In this document: positions 17,052 through 25,940 of the stretch, piece after piece
How the letters are laid out: each line of letters opens with the position of its first letter
Numbering within the stretch: position 1 is the first letter of the stretch
Assembly (NCBI GenBank): GCA_035561075.1
Contig: DATMYF010000116.1
Span: forward strand, 1 to 64,000
Direction: 5' to 3'
Origin: JAMCRM01 sp035561075
GTDB lineage: Bacteria > Acidobacteriota > Terriglobia > Bryobacterales > Bryobacteraceae
DNA length: 64,000 nucleotides
Notes under the pieces: generated by a model
Told to the model about the DNA's origin: nothing
Databases searched by the model: none
The model's input: the letters and a program-made list of their open reading frames with translations, nothing else
Made by a program: the position numbers and the translations under genes

Positions 17052-19933
17052 CTCGTTGACATCGGCAAAAGGGTTTCACCCGCCTGCACGGACATGCGTG
17101 CGCCGTTCAGCGTCAGCTCCGCTGCGCGCGCGGAACGCAAGGTTCCGTGCGCCGCTCCCCCTTCCCATCGCACCGCCAAACTCACCGGCCCCGAGGCCGA
17201 GAGCAGTTCGCGACCGCGCCAGGTAACGCGGGTCGCCCGGTCCACTGCTAAACGCTCGACCGCACCGCCTCCCGAACTCCGGAGGAAGACCGAGTCTCCA
17301 TCGGTGGCAAGCTCCCCCACCGCCAGTGCGCCCGTTCCGGTCCGGAACGCCACGAGGTCGGCATCACCGACCCGCACGCCGAGCGATCCGGACCCGCGCA
17401 GTTCCGTGATCGCCGGCGCGGCCTCGCCGGGGGCCAGGGGGCACAGCACCGCCAGCATCGCTGCCGACGACGCGCGTGCCGCCCCGGCTTCCAGGTATCT
17501 CCGCACTTCCACTTTGCGCACCGGCAGCGCCTCCAGCGCGGCCACCGGCGCCGGCCACTCGTGCTCGCTCAACTTCAGCGGCGAGGTGGCTATGAGCTTC
17601 GCGTGCAGCGTCGCCGCACTGCGTTCCACGGCGAAACCGGCGGGTTCCAGCCGCAGGCGCGTCTCGCCCGCCGGTGCGTGAAAGAGCCACGAATAGGCGT
17701 GCGGCTGGCGCGCGGAAACCCGGTCGCACAACACAAAGTACCCGGGTCGAACGTAGATCACCGCACGGCGGTAGCTATCGAGCGAAGCCCGGTAAACGGA
17801 TCGTAATTCGGTATCGAACAGGTCCGCGGCCTCGGACAGCAGCACAGTACCCCATACCGGGCGACGGTTGAGCGCCTTCACCCAGAAGAAGTCCGGCAGA
17901 GTCTGGCTCTCGGGGTTGCCGTCCACCAGCATCACATTGTGGCCCACGGCCTGAATGAAATGCGATTTGTAGTGGGGGTCGTTGTAATAGTGTGTGACAC
18001 CGGCCTCGGACAGCAGCGGCTCGCCGTGAGAGGAGAGCAGAAACCCGCCGGCATCCATGTGGTTATGGTTGTAGTTCGGTCCGGCGCGGAGGGCGAAGAC
18101 AGTGGCATCAGCCTGCCAGTTGCCACGTAACACGATGGCACCTTTGCGGTCGAAGTAGCGCGACGGCGCAAGAGACGGTTCGTCACCAGCGGTTCCGGAC
18201 GGCCCGAGGACAAGCTCGCCCACCGGTTCGCGCCGCATGCCCTTGTACAGCCGGCGGAGGCGCGCGTCCGCGTTGCGCCTCGCCAGCCAGGCAAACCCGC
18301 GCGTAGAATGCAGGCTGCCGTCGCCCATATCGGGGCACTCGCGCGCGCTGGTCTGGTCGTAGACGGCGTAGACGTGCGCGGTCGCGAGCGCGGTTCCCGG
18401 CTGGAAATCGATGCCGTAAGCACGCTGTAATGCGGCCATTGACCAGCTCACGCCCTCAAGATCGAAGTCCTCGTAGCCGAGCGGCTCGCCCGAGCTGCCG
18501 TCGGCCAGGATGGTCTCGTTCACGTGCTCGCGTAAGCTTGCCACCAGGCCGGTGAGCAGGCCGGGCTGGTCCGGTGCGCCCGGCTCGCCGTCGCAAACGG
18601 CCGTAGCGACGATCGCCCCGGAAAGGGAATTCGCTATCCAGTTGCTCGTCGCGAAGGGCAGGCGCGCATCGAGGAAGTGCTCGCGAAACGTCGGTAGCGT
18701 GCCCAGTTCGCCCAGCGCTCGGCGCACCGCGATGCGTTCGCTTTCACTCAGGTAGGGGTACGCCAGGTCGTATGCCAGCGCCACGTTGCGCGCGAAGATG
18801 CCTGCCTGGTAGTAGGTGTGCATGCCATGGGTGCTGAACCAGGGTGGCGTCCAAGTGGGAAAGGATGCCGCAGCAAGCAGCGCCTTCCGGGCGGCTTCCC
18901 GCGCCTCCGGCTTTTCTTCCACCGCTGCCACGAGCGCATTCGAGATAGCCAGATCCGCAGTAGCATCGAGAACGGCGGAGTAGCGGTTCAGGGCCGGAAG
19001 AAGGTGGTCCGGATAGAGCCGCAGGATGTTTTCACCCGCCCAGGCGGGCAGCGCACCGATATTCCTGGAGCGCGCGGCGCGTTCCGAGATCTGCTTCCAC
19101 GGCGTAGCGAACTCCGGCGTGCCGACGCGGCCGCGCAATTCCGCCATGTCGAACACGCGGGGGTGCTCTCCGGGTCGCTTGCCCAATAGCAGGAACGCGA
19201 ACCTGGAACCATCGGGGAGTTGCGCCTCCCAAAGCCCCGGCGCATCTTGCTGGCTGAATCGCCCCGTGGCTGCTCTAATGGTGCCGTCCGGGGCGAACAG
19301 GCGCGCGCCGCGAATTGGAGGGTCGTCGCTGTACCCGTACGCGCGCGCCGCCACCCGCTTTTCCGAGCCCCTCGAGTTGACGAGCGGAGGACCGGATTGG
19401 GCGGCGCGTGACGGGCGCAATGCGTCCAACTCGACGGCGTCCAGCCGTAGCGTGTACTCCACCGCCGCGCTGGCATTTCGAATGCGAGAGAGAATGTACA
19501 CGGCCTCTATGGATTCGCGGTTTGTCACACCGAACGTATCCGCCGCCAGGCTCGCGGCACCGGGCGCCGTGTGCGCGCGGTAGAGCCTGCCACTGCGGGC
19601 GGCCAGCCCAACCTCCACCTCCGCGGCGGTGCCGGCCGGTTCGAGGCTAAGCTGAAAAGATATCCGCAGGCCCGGACCCGCCAGGAATGACATCCGGCGG
19701 ATGAGGCCGATCTCCAACGCCCCGTCGCGGGTAGGCCGCAGGATGCGCCCCATGGAGAACCCACCCGCGCGGGCGATTGGGCTGAGCGAGGGATCGTATG
19801 CCACATCCTGCACGGGCGGGTAGCTGGTCCACCCGGAAGCCTGACCCGAAGCGAAGTCTTCCGCGTAATGGTAAGGCACCGGGGATTGCGCGGCCAGAGC
19901 CAGTGCGGGCAGGAAGATCCATAGCTCACGCAT
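17048..19933 (-). CDS. Heparinase II/III-like polysaccharide lyase, secreted
   Basis: This encodes 961 aa. The ATG at 19933 begins a signal peptide (MRELWIFLPALALAAQ); the frame is open further upstream but has no better start. An N-terminal beta-domain (to about residue 250) is followed by an (alpha/alpha) toroid (WFSTHGMHTYYQAGIFARNV, NWIANSLSGA, EPLGYEDFDLEGVSWSMA). The heparinase II/III beta-sandwich then carries the diagnostic NYNHNHMDAGGFLL and AVGHNVMLVDG. The family cleaves uronic-acid-containing polysaccharides such as heparin, alginate or related polymers by elimination; the substrate here is open. The gene overlaps the aminotransferase by eight bases and the degenerate amidohydrolase by four. 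It is probably the polymer-cleaving enzyme of the locus. Confidence 0.85.
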   Translation of the reverse strand: MRELWIFLPALALAAQSPVPYHYAEDFASGQASGWTSYPPVQDVAYDPSLSPIARAGGFSMGRILRPTRDGALEIGLIRRMSFLAGPGLRISFQLSLEPAGTAAEVEVGLAARSGRLYRAHTAPGAASLAADTFGVTNRESIEAVYILSRIRNASAAVEYTLRLDAVELDALRPSRAAQSGPPLVNSRGSEKRVAARAYGYSDDPPIRGARLFAPDGTIRAATGRFSQQDAPGLWEAQLPDGSRFAFLLLGKRPGEHPRVFDMAELRGRVGTPEFATPWKQISERAARSRNIGALPAWAGENILRLYPDHLLPALNRYSAVLDATADLAISNALVAAVEEKPEAREAARKALLAAASFPTWTPPWFSTHGMHTYYQAGIFARNVALAYDLAYPYLSESERIAVRRALGELGTLPTFREHFLDARLPFATSNWIANSLSGAIVATAVCDGEPGAPDQPGLLTGLVASLREHVNETILADGSSGEPLGYEDFDLEGVSWSMAALQRAYGIDFQPGTALATAHVYAVYDQTSARECPDMGDGSLHSTRGFAWLARRNADARLRRLYKGMRREPVGELVLGPSGTAGDEPSLAPSRYFDRKGAIVLRGNWQADATVFALRAGPNYNHNHMDAGGFLLSSHGEPLLSEAGVTHYYNDPHYKSHFIQAVGHNVMLVDGNPESQTLPDFFWVKALNRRPVWGTVLLSEAADLFDTELRSVYRASLDSYRRAVIYVRPGYFVLCDRVSARQPHAYSWLFHAPAGETRLRLEPAGFAVERSAATLHAKLIATSPLKLSEHEWPAPVAALEALPVRKVEVRRYLEAGAARASSAAMLAVLCPLAPGEAAPAITELRGSGSLGVRVGDADLVAFRTGTGALAVGELATDGDSVFLRSSGGGAVERLAVDRATRVTWRGRELLSASGPVSLAVRWEGGAAHGTLRSARAAELTLNGARMSVQAGETLLPMSTR

Positions 19934-21185
19934 GTGCGTGCCCCGCTTCCCATAACGCACGCACCTGACCTGCTCCGGCGCGCACTTTCTCGAAGGCCTC
20001 CAGGATGTCGTCCACATCGGACTCCGTGCCAAGAAATAGCGCGTGCTCCAACCAGACCGATTCGCGGCACGCCTGTTCTGCGGCGTCAAGGCTTAACCGG
20101 GAATAGTCGATGCCGCGGGCACAAATCTCGCAGGCGGCGGGGCAGCTCCGCGCGTGCAGCGCCCGTCCGGTGAATAGCGGGTTTCGATAAAGCGGGTAGG
20201 GATAGCCCGGCGAAATGGGGATGCCTTCGGCGCGCACCGCGGCCAAAAAAGCCTCACGCGGCAAGCCTTCGAACGCCTCCGGCCGGTAACGCAGAACAAT
20301 CAGATAGTGGGTATCGACGGTCACGCGGGGGTCCTGCGCGAGCGGCTCCAGGCCGGGACCGAGGCTGGCGCGCAGACGAGCCACATTCGCGGCGCGTCGC
20401 CGGTTGTGCTCGCCGAGGCGCTCCATCTGGGCCAGCAGCACGGCAGCCTGCAAGCCCGTCAAACGGTAGTTCGTTCCCAGGTTGACGTGCTCGTACCATT
20501 GGCCGCCCGCGCGCCGCCCCTGGTTGCAGACGGAGCGGACCTTGGCGGCCATCTCCGGGTCGCCGGTGAGAACCATCCCACCTTCGCCGCCGGTCATCAG
20601 CTTGAAATCTTGAAAGCTGAAGGTGGACGCCAGCCCGAAGCCGCCCACAGGACGTCCGCGCCACGCGGCTCCGTGCGCATGCGCGGCATCTTCGATGAGC
20701 GCGATACCGCGTGCCTCGGCAATTTCGCAGATGCGATCCATATCGGCCGGGTGTCCGGCGAAGTGGACCACTATGGCCGCCCTGGTATAACGCGTGATAG
20801 CGGCTTCGAATGCCCGCGGGTCAAGATTCTGCGTATCGGGGTCAATGTCCGCGAACACGGGAATCCCGCCGGCAAGAGCGGGGGCCGCCGCGGTAGCGAT
20901 GAAGCTGATAGGTGGAACAATGACTTCATCACCCGATCCGATGCCAGCGGCTACCAGCGCCGCCTCGAGCGCCACCGTTCCGTTCGAGCACGCAACGGCG
21001 TAGGGCACCTGGTGCAGTTCGGCGAAGCGCCGCTCCAATTCGGAAACGGCCGGGCTATAACCGCCCCAGGAGCGGCTTTCGATCACCCTGCGCAAGGCAT
21101 CCAATTCGCGCTGATCAAACTCGGGCCAGAGGGGAAACGGGCGGCTGCGGACTGGCGTGCCGCCTGCGATCGCGGAAAGGCGCAT
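19926..21185 (-). CDS. DegT/DnrJ/EryC1/StrS family PLP aminotransferase
   Basis: This encodes 419 aa. The PLP-binding Lys is in STFSFQDFKLMTGGEGG, and other family landmarks are YAVACSNGTVALEAAL, DEVIVPPISFIATA, ALIEDAAHAHGAAW and LGTNYRLTGLQAAV. Such enzymes transaminate keto-sugars or keto-cyclitols. As first gene of a catabolic-looking operon it may run in the deaminating direction or modify a sugar for export. AGGAGG lies four bases before the ATG at 21185; a TTG one codon earlier is less likely. A TATAAT box at 21285-21290 and a perfect palindrome at 21260-21273 in its leader are the probable promoter and operator of the whole operon. Confidence 0.88.
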   Translation of the reverse strand: MRLSAIAGGTPVRSRPFPLWPEFDQRELDALRRVIESRSWGGYSPAVSELERRFAELHQVPYAVACSNGTVALEAALVAAGIGSGDEVIVPPISFIATAAAPALAGGIPVFADIDPDTQNLDPRAFEAAITRYTRAAIVVHFAGHPADMDRICEIAEARGIALIEDAAHAHGAAWRGRPVGGFGLASTFSFQDFKLMTGGEGGMVLTGDPEMAAKVRSVCNQGRRAGGQWYEHVNLGTNYRLTGLQAAVLLAQMERLGEHNRRRAANVARLRASLGPGLEPLAQDPRVTVDTHYLIVLRYRPEAFEGLPREAFLAAVRAEGIPISPGYPYPLYRNPLFTGRALHARSCPAACEICARGIDYSRLSLDAAEQACRESVWLEHALFLGTESDVDDILEAFEKVRAGAGQVRALWEAGHAHA

Positions 21186-21259
21186 CAAGCCTCCTCAACT
21201 CTGAGCAATTTTCGCTCAAATCAACGCTTGTGGGAAACGATCGGAAGGCGGATCACGAA

Positions 21260-21290
21260 GGAAATCGATTTCCACAGTTTCGGAATTATA
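21260..21290 (-). promoter_or_regulatory. Operon promoter with LacI-type operator palindrome
   Basis: On the minus strand a perfect TATAAT covers 21290-21285 (no good -35 is seen), which predicts a start near 21278. The 14-base perfect palindrome GGAAATCGATTTCC at 21260-21273 lies at about +5 to +18. Its central CG flanked by AAA/TTT is the form bound by LacI-family repressors. A weaker stem, TGAGC with GCTCA (21201-21217), lies nearer the gene. Confidence 0.55.
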
Positions 21291-21478
21291 CACCCTCATG
21301 GCTTATTGGGGCACCGGCCACCGTTGCCGGTCCGTGTTCGACCGCTACAACGTTGCCTCTACTGATGACCTGAACTGGCCACGAGCAGAGTGGAGAGTTG
21401 TGGCTTAAACCCCTGATCAGCGGATGCCTTCGGCCCTGCTCCCGTGCGCCGGATTTTCCGGAGGAACGCGAATTCCGG

Positions 21479-21484
21479 TACAAT
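21479..21484 (+). promoter_or_regulatory. Candidate -10 box of the oxidoreductase gene
   Basis: TACAAT at 21479-21484 lies about 95 bases before the ATG at 21580. The -35 region (TTTCCG type) is poor. This is the only reasonable plus-strand promoter seen in the 390-base divergent region. Confidence 0.35.
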
Positions 21485-21579
21485 ACTTCTCTCTATCGTC
21501 GGCTCAGACCTCGGCAGCCGTGCTGGGGAGTGAATCTGTGCGGGAATCGCAAAAGAACGAACATTTCGGGAGGAAGCCA

Positions 21580-22986
21580 ATGGCCGAAGGAAACAGAAGA
21601 GTTACGCGACGCGGATTCGGGAAAGCCGTTGCGCAGGCCGGCGCTGCAGCCGCAGTACCGGCGCTGGCCGTCGCGTCTGCCGTGGGGCAAACCCCCGCTG
21701 TCCAAGCTCCTGCACCGGCGGGCGCATCCCGTCCAACTGCGGGACCTGTGGTCGTCGGGAATTACTCGATGATCGATCGGATCACGTTTGGGGGCATCGG
21801 GCTCGGCGGTCGCGGGATGCATGACCTGAGACAATTGATCGGCGATGAGCGGGTACAGTTCGTAGGCATTGCCGATATCCGAGAAAGCGCCCGGGAGAAC
21901 GTCAAGAGCTTTGTTGACGGGTACTACGGCAACAACGCCTGCCAGATGTACCGCGATCCCGCGGAACTGCTCGCGCGCAAGGACATCGACGCGCTGCTGA
22001 TCGCGACCAGCGACCGCTGGCACGGCCCGATGGCGATCTGGGCGGCCCAGTCCGGCAAGGATATGTACATCGAAAAGCCCGGGGCGATGTCCATTATGGA
22101 GAGCTACGCCCTGGCGGACAACGTCCGGCGGTATGGCGTTGTGTACCAGTCCGGGTGCCAGCGCAGGAACCAATACGCCTTCGAGTTTGCCGTGGGATTG
22201 GCGCGCAGCGGCAAACTCGGCAGGCTGCTGGCCGTACACGCTGACACGGCAATCGGCTTGGGAACGGTGGATGAAGGCGGACACAGCTGGTGGCCCGCGG
22301 AACCGGAACCGGATCCGCTTGTCCTCAATTGGGACAAGTGGCTTGGCCCGTGTCTCTGGCGGCCTTACAATTCCGGGTACCCGAACGGGGGCCGCGGGCA
22401 GTTCTGGGATTTCCACGCTGGACTCCTGGAGTGGGCTTCGCATACCGTAGCCATGGCTCAGTGGGCTGCCGACATGGAGCACACCGAGCCCGTGGAGTAC
22501 GTGCCGGAAGGCGGCGAATTCAGGGGAGACGGTCTGATTCAGCGGTATACCATCACCTGTCGTTACCCTAACGGAGTGCTGCTTATCCTCCGGAACCATA
22601 GTTGGATGGGTCTGGGTTCTTGCAGCAGCCGGTTTGAGGGAACCGAAGGCTGGGTCGAGACGGGCGACAGCGGCAGAATCGAAGTCTCGCCAAACTTGAA
22701 GTCTTTGGTACCCACTCGCAAGGGCAAGAGGTATGACCCGACGTCGGAGCACATCCGGGAGTTCCTGCAAAGCATTCGTTCACGGATTCCGCCCCGGGCG
22801 AATGCCGAAGTTACCGCGCACGCCCACGTCGCATCCCACGCGGCATCGATTGCAGCGCAGTTGAATCGCAAGCTGACCTGGGACCCCGCCAAACGCGTGT
22901 TCATCGGCGACGAAGAGGCCAACCGGATGCGCAGCCGGGCATACCGGGAGCCTTGGCGGCTGGAAGCATTGGCAACCAGTATGTAG
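21580..22986 (+). CDS. Tat-exported Gfo/Idh/MocA family oxidoreductase
   Basis: This encodes 468 aa. A twin-arginine signal (RRVTRRGFGKAVAQAGAAAA) precedes the Rossmann motif ITFGGIGLGGRGMHDL, then DIDALLIATSDRWHG and the EKP of DMYIEKPGAMS. The C-terminal domain includes WLGPCLWRPYNSGYPNGG and GQFWDFHAGLLEWASH, typical of the large Tat-exported subgroup common in Acidobacteria and Planctomycetes. It probably carries its cofactor into the periplasm and acts on a sugar or sugar derivative. The ATG at 21580 has GGGAGGAAG a few bases upstream; the frame is open 52 codons further back, but without a plausible start. A HEAT-repeat gene follows 29 bases downstream. Confidence 0.85.
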   Translation: MAEGNRRVTRRGFGKAVAQAGAAAAVPALAVASAVGQTPAVQAPAPAGASRPTAGPVVVGNYSMIDRITFGGIGLGGRGMHDLRQLIGDERVQFVGIADIRESARENVKSFVDGYYGNNACQMYRDPAELLARKDIDALLIATSDRWHGPMAIWAAQSGKDMYIEKPGAMSIMESYALADNVRRYGVVYQSGCQRRNQYAFEFAVGLARSGKLGRLLAVHADTAIGLGTVDEGGHSWWPAEPEPDPLVLNWDKWLGPCLWRPYNSGYPNGGRGQFWDFHAGLLEWASHTVAMAQWAADMEHTEPVEYVPEGGEFRGDGLIQRYTITCRYPNGVLLILRNHSWMGLGSCSSRFEGTEGWVETGDSGRIEVSPNLKSLVPTRKGKRYDPTSEHIREFLQSIRSRIPPRANAEVTAHAHVASHAASIAAQLNRKLTWDPAKRVFIGDEEANRMRSRAYREPWRLEALATSM

Positions 22987-23015
22987 GGCGAGTCGAGCAA
23001 AAGGAGATTACACGT

Positions 23016-23780
23016 ATGCAAGCAACTTCGCAGACACCACAGGCGAGAGCAGAACGCCGGCCGGCGCCCAAAGTACCTCCCGAATTCGAGGCGCTGCCAA
23101 TCTGGACGATGGACGCGCAGCGGCTCGTGGCAATGGTAAAGGACCCCAAGTCAACCGTTTTTCAGAAGGCCATCGCCTGCAAGAAGTTATCGATTACCGG
23201 CGGCCGCGAGGCGGTTGCGCCTATGGCCGCGCTGCTGAACCATCCGCAACTGGCCTGCTATGCGCGCTTCGGCTTGGAGCCGAACCCCGACCCATCCGTG
23301 GATGATGCTCTCCGTGCCGCTCTTCCCAAGCTGAAAGGCAAGCTCCAGGTCGGGGTGATTCACTCGATCGGCTTCCGAAAGGATGCGAAAGCCCTGAACG
23401 CCCTTAGCAAGCTCATCGACGACAGCGATGCCGAAGTGGCAGGGGCAGCCGCCGCAGCGGTAGGGATGATCGGCGGCCTGCAAGCCGGAAAGGTACTCGA
23501 AGCGGCGTTGAAGAGTACGAAGCCTCCCGTCTTTCCCGTGGCGGCCCGGGCATGCCTGCTCTGCGCTGAGGGGCTGATGGCAACCAACCGTGTGCGCGCG
23601 CTGGAGTTGTACACGGACTTGAGCGCGACTTCGATGCCGGAGCCGGTGCGGCTGGCCGCGCTACACGTCCTGAATGCGGCAGGCCCAGCGCCTGCGTATA
23701 CGAGGAAATGGCCTGCGCCGACCGGCGCGGCAGCCGACGCCGACACGAGCGGTTTTCTGGGACGCCGGCCGAGGAACTGA
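23016..23780 (+). CDS. HEAT-repeat protein
   Basis: This encodes 254 aa without a signal peptide. Successive helical pairs (DPKSTVFQKAIACKKLSITG, REAVAPMAALLNHPQLACYA, DDALRAALPKLKGKLQVGVI, KALNALSKLIDDSDAEVAGA, AGKVLEAALKSTKPPVFPVA) are HEAT-like repeats covering most of the protein. Such proteins usually serve as binding scaffolds. AAGGAG lies ten bases before the ATG. The gene probably forms an operon with the Tat-exported oxidoreductase, a pairing often seen in these bacteria, but the partner is unknown. It ends eight bases from the convergent ThuA-like gene. Confidence 0.75.
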   Translation: MQATSQTPQARAERRPAPKVPPEFEALPIWTMDAQRLVAMVKDPKSTVFQKAIACKKLSITGGREAVAPMAALLNHPQLACYARFGLEPNPDPSVDDALRAALPKLKGKLQVGVIHSIGFRKDAKALNALSKLIDDSDAEVAGAAAAAVGMIGGLQAGKVLEAALKSTKPPVFPVAARACLLCAEGLMATNRVRALELYTDLSATSMPEPVRLAALHVLNAAGPAPAYTRKWPAPTGAAADADTSGFLGRRPRN

Positions 23781-23788
23781 CAGCCGCA

Positions 23789-25258
23789 CTAGGGCCACAC
23801 TGACCGTCGCAGTTCTGATTCGAACAGCAGATAACGGAATAGTTCGGAAGCCAGGAGCCAGTTGTCCTCGGTGTCGATGTATTTGTTGTAGATCCAGGGG
23901 TCGCCGAGTGCGAAGACCGTACCACGGCCAAACTGGGCGATGGCCATGATCACCTCCCCGTTGTGCTGCAGCAGCGGGCGCGCGGTACCAGCAATCTCAA
24001 GCGGGACCACGTCTTCGGCATAGAAAGCACCGCCACGCGGGAAGACGGGGGAGGAGGGTGCAACATCGAACTTGAGCCGCCCATCGGCGGCGGCGCCGCC
24101 TACGGTCCGTTCCGCGAACCTGATACCAAAGCGCCGCGCCAAGCGGTTCAAGTGCACGAACCCGGCGTTACCGCGGTTGTTTCCGAGCAGCACGAGAGTG
24201 CCCCCGTTTCGAACCCAGGCCGCTAACGATTGGACTTCCAGATTCGTGATGTACCGAGGGGCGCCGGACTCGGCGGGTGTGTCGGGAGCTGCTAGGATGA
24301 GGCAGTCCACTCCAGCCAGGTACTGTGTTGTGAGGCGCTGTCGCAAGCTCCGGGTGCGGGCTCCCATGCCGGCAAGAAGCGCCGCCAGAGAGGAGAAGCC
24401 ACCCGGATCGGTTCCTTCCCAGCGATAGTGCGTTTCCTTCTCGTCATTGTGAAACGCGTCAACGGCAACAATCGGCGACCGAACGGCCGAACCGGGCCGC
24501 CAGAGCACGGCGTTTAGAAGAATGCGAGCGTAACCAGGATGCTCGAAGTCGCTTGCCTGGTGGCCGGCCTGGAAGTAGAACACGTGACCTTCTCCGGCGG
24601 GCAGAAGCCATCCCCCGCGGTCCTGCGTGTACTGTTTCCCGCCTATTGTGGTATTCAGTCCCAGCAGCACCGTTTTCCTGCGGCCATCGGTGAAGAGCTG
24701 GTTGAGGAATATTTCCGTTGCAGGCAGCACGATGGCGGGCAGTTGCTGTGCGGAGGAGGGGCTGTCGGATGGCGTGTAGCGGATCCTGCGGTCATAGACC
24801 ACGCCGTGGCTTGTGACGTAATGTGACGGGTTGAGATTCACCAGCCGGCACTCGCCGCGAAGCACGTCCCAGGCGTGTTCGGGGGCGCCCCGCGGCAGAA
24901 TCTCCAAGCCCAGGAACGGCAGCCATCGGGTGGCGGCCACTTTGCCGGAAGCAGCGCCGTGATGCAGCACGATGAGCCGGCCGCCACGTTCGGCGTAGCC
25001 GATCAGCCGCCGCTCGACCTCGGGATCCAGCGTGCCATGCACGTACATCACGATGGCCTGGGCGGGCCGGGATTCGGCGGTGCCGCGGAAGACCCTCTGA
25101 TCCTCCAGCCGGACGTTCAGACCGTGCTGGCGATAGCCGGCCGCCAGGGCCTGCATGGGTGCAGGGTCGTCGTGCACGATGTATACGGGCTGCGCGGGAA
25201 CCAGCGCGGCGAGGAGAAACCCGAGCAGGGCGTTCGGCAGCGGCGCGGGTGCTTTCAT
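23789..25258 (-). CDS. Secreted ThuA-like (glutamine-amidotransferase-fold) protein
   Basis: This encodes 489 aa with a signal peptide (LPNALLGFLLAALVPAQP). The first half has the ThuA/class-I amidotransferase-like fold (IVMYVHGTLDPEVERRLIGY, GGRLIVLHHGAASGK, and the late HVFYFQAGHQASDFEHPGYARIL). The second half contains another Rossmann-like domain (CLILAAPDTPAESG, LAAWVRNGGTLVLLGNN, GRGTVFALGDPWIYN). ThuA domains are linked to disaccharide use in several bacteria, yet the biochemical role is poorly defined. The start overlaps the end of an upstream regulator relic by four bases, so it was once the second gene of an operon; its present promoter is unclear. Confidence 0.75.
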   Translation of the reverse strand: MKAPAPLPNALLGFLLAALVPAQPVYIVHDDPAPMQALAAGYRQHGLNVRLEDQRVFRGTAESRPAQAIVMYVHGTLDPEVERRLIGYAERGGRLIVLHHGAASGKVAATRWLPFLGLEILPRGAPEHAWDVLRGECRLVNLNPSHYVTSHGVVYDRRIRYTPSDSPSSAQQLPAIVLPATEIFLNQLFTDGRRKTVLLGLNTTIGGKQYTQDRGGWLLPAGEGHVFYFQAGHQASDFEHPGYARILLNAVLWRPGSAVRSPIVAVDAFHNDEKETHYRWEGTDPGGFSSLAALLAGMGARTRSLRQRLTTQYLAGVDCLILAAPDTPAESGAPRYITNLEVQSLAAWVRNGGTLVLLGNNRGNAGFVHLNRLARRFGIRFAERTVGGAAADGRLKFDVAPSSPVFPRGGAFYAEDVVPLEIAGTARPLLQHNGEVIMAIAQFGRGTVFALGDPWIYNKYIDTEDNWLLASELFRYLLFESELRRSVWP

Positions 25259-25386
25259 AGCGCTCTTCCGATCTCTTCCGCCGCCGGTTTCAACTCATCC
25301 ACAATCGCCCCGACGACGGATATGGTCAGGCGGCTGAGTGGGCCGGAGATGCTCCCGACGATTTCGCTGCCGCCTGAGAATCCCAT
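25255..25386 (-). pseudogene. 3' fragment resembling an IclR-family regulator
   Basis: A 43-codon frame begins with ATG at 25386 and ends in TGA overlapping the ThuA gene start. EIVGSISGPLSRLT followed by VDELKPAAEEIGRAL matches the end of the effector-binding domain of IclR regulators (a GALSISGP-RLT strand, then a final helix). The DNA-binding domain and the rest of the effector domain are absent. The fragment abuts the kinase relic, so a deletion probably fused the remains of two genes. The assignment rests on a short stretch. Confidence 0.45.
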
Positions 25387-25940
25387 ATTGGCTGTGCCCT
25401 GGCCGCTCCCGCACCAAATCGGCAAGGGTGCCGGGTACCTGGGGAACTGCAGCCTCCAACAGTTCGGCCGTTACGGAACCGGCGTGCCGGATCGGTCTCC
25501 GGGCAGCGGTGAATCACGCCCGCCACCTCGTGGGGCAGGGCGTCGCAGTCGCGAGGGTTCGCAGGGTCCGGCCCACCAGTATCTCGAAAAACTTGTGGCA
25601 GGGCGAGCGGGCCGCTCTTCGAAAGCAGGTCTTCCAGGCTGTGCCCAGCCACGTGTTCGGCCACTACGAACAGGACAACCTCATGCTGTCCGACGGCGGA
25701 AATGCGCTCGACATTCTCGTGCTCGATGCGGCGCAGTCGCTCCAGGTCTTCGACGCGCGAGCCCCCGCCATGATGCGCCCTGCTCAGATGCAGCACCAGA
25801 ACTTCGTGCAACTCGTCTTGCCGCCCCACGTAAGCGCAGGCCTCGGCTCCGCCGCCCAGGACGGCGAGAACCTCGTACTTGCCGGCGAACATGGCCCCCG
25901 GACGCCAGCGTTTTAACTCAATCGGCTTGCGGGATCCCAT
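25387..25940 (-). pseudogene. Relic of a serine/threonine protein kinase
   Basis: The ATG at 25940, after GGAGGGGAG, opens a frame with the start of a Hanks-type kinase domain: FAGKYEVLAVLGGGAEACAY (glycine-rich loop), then RLRRIEHENVERI and VVAEHVAGHSLEDLL. It then jumps to LPHEVAGVIHRCPETDPARRF, the end of such a domain. The ATP-binding Lys position reads VLVLHLS, and the catalytic loop (HRDLKP) and DFG are deleted. After RRFRNG a one-base shift restores AELLEAAVPQVPGTLADLV. The sequence shows an internal deletion, a frameshift and loss of key residues, so it cannot encode an active kinase. Confidence 0.65.
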
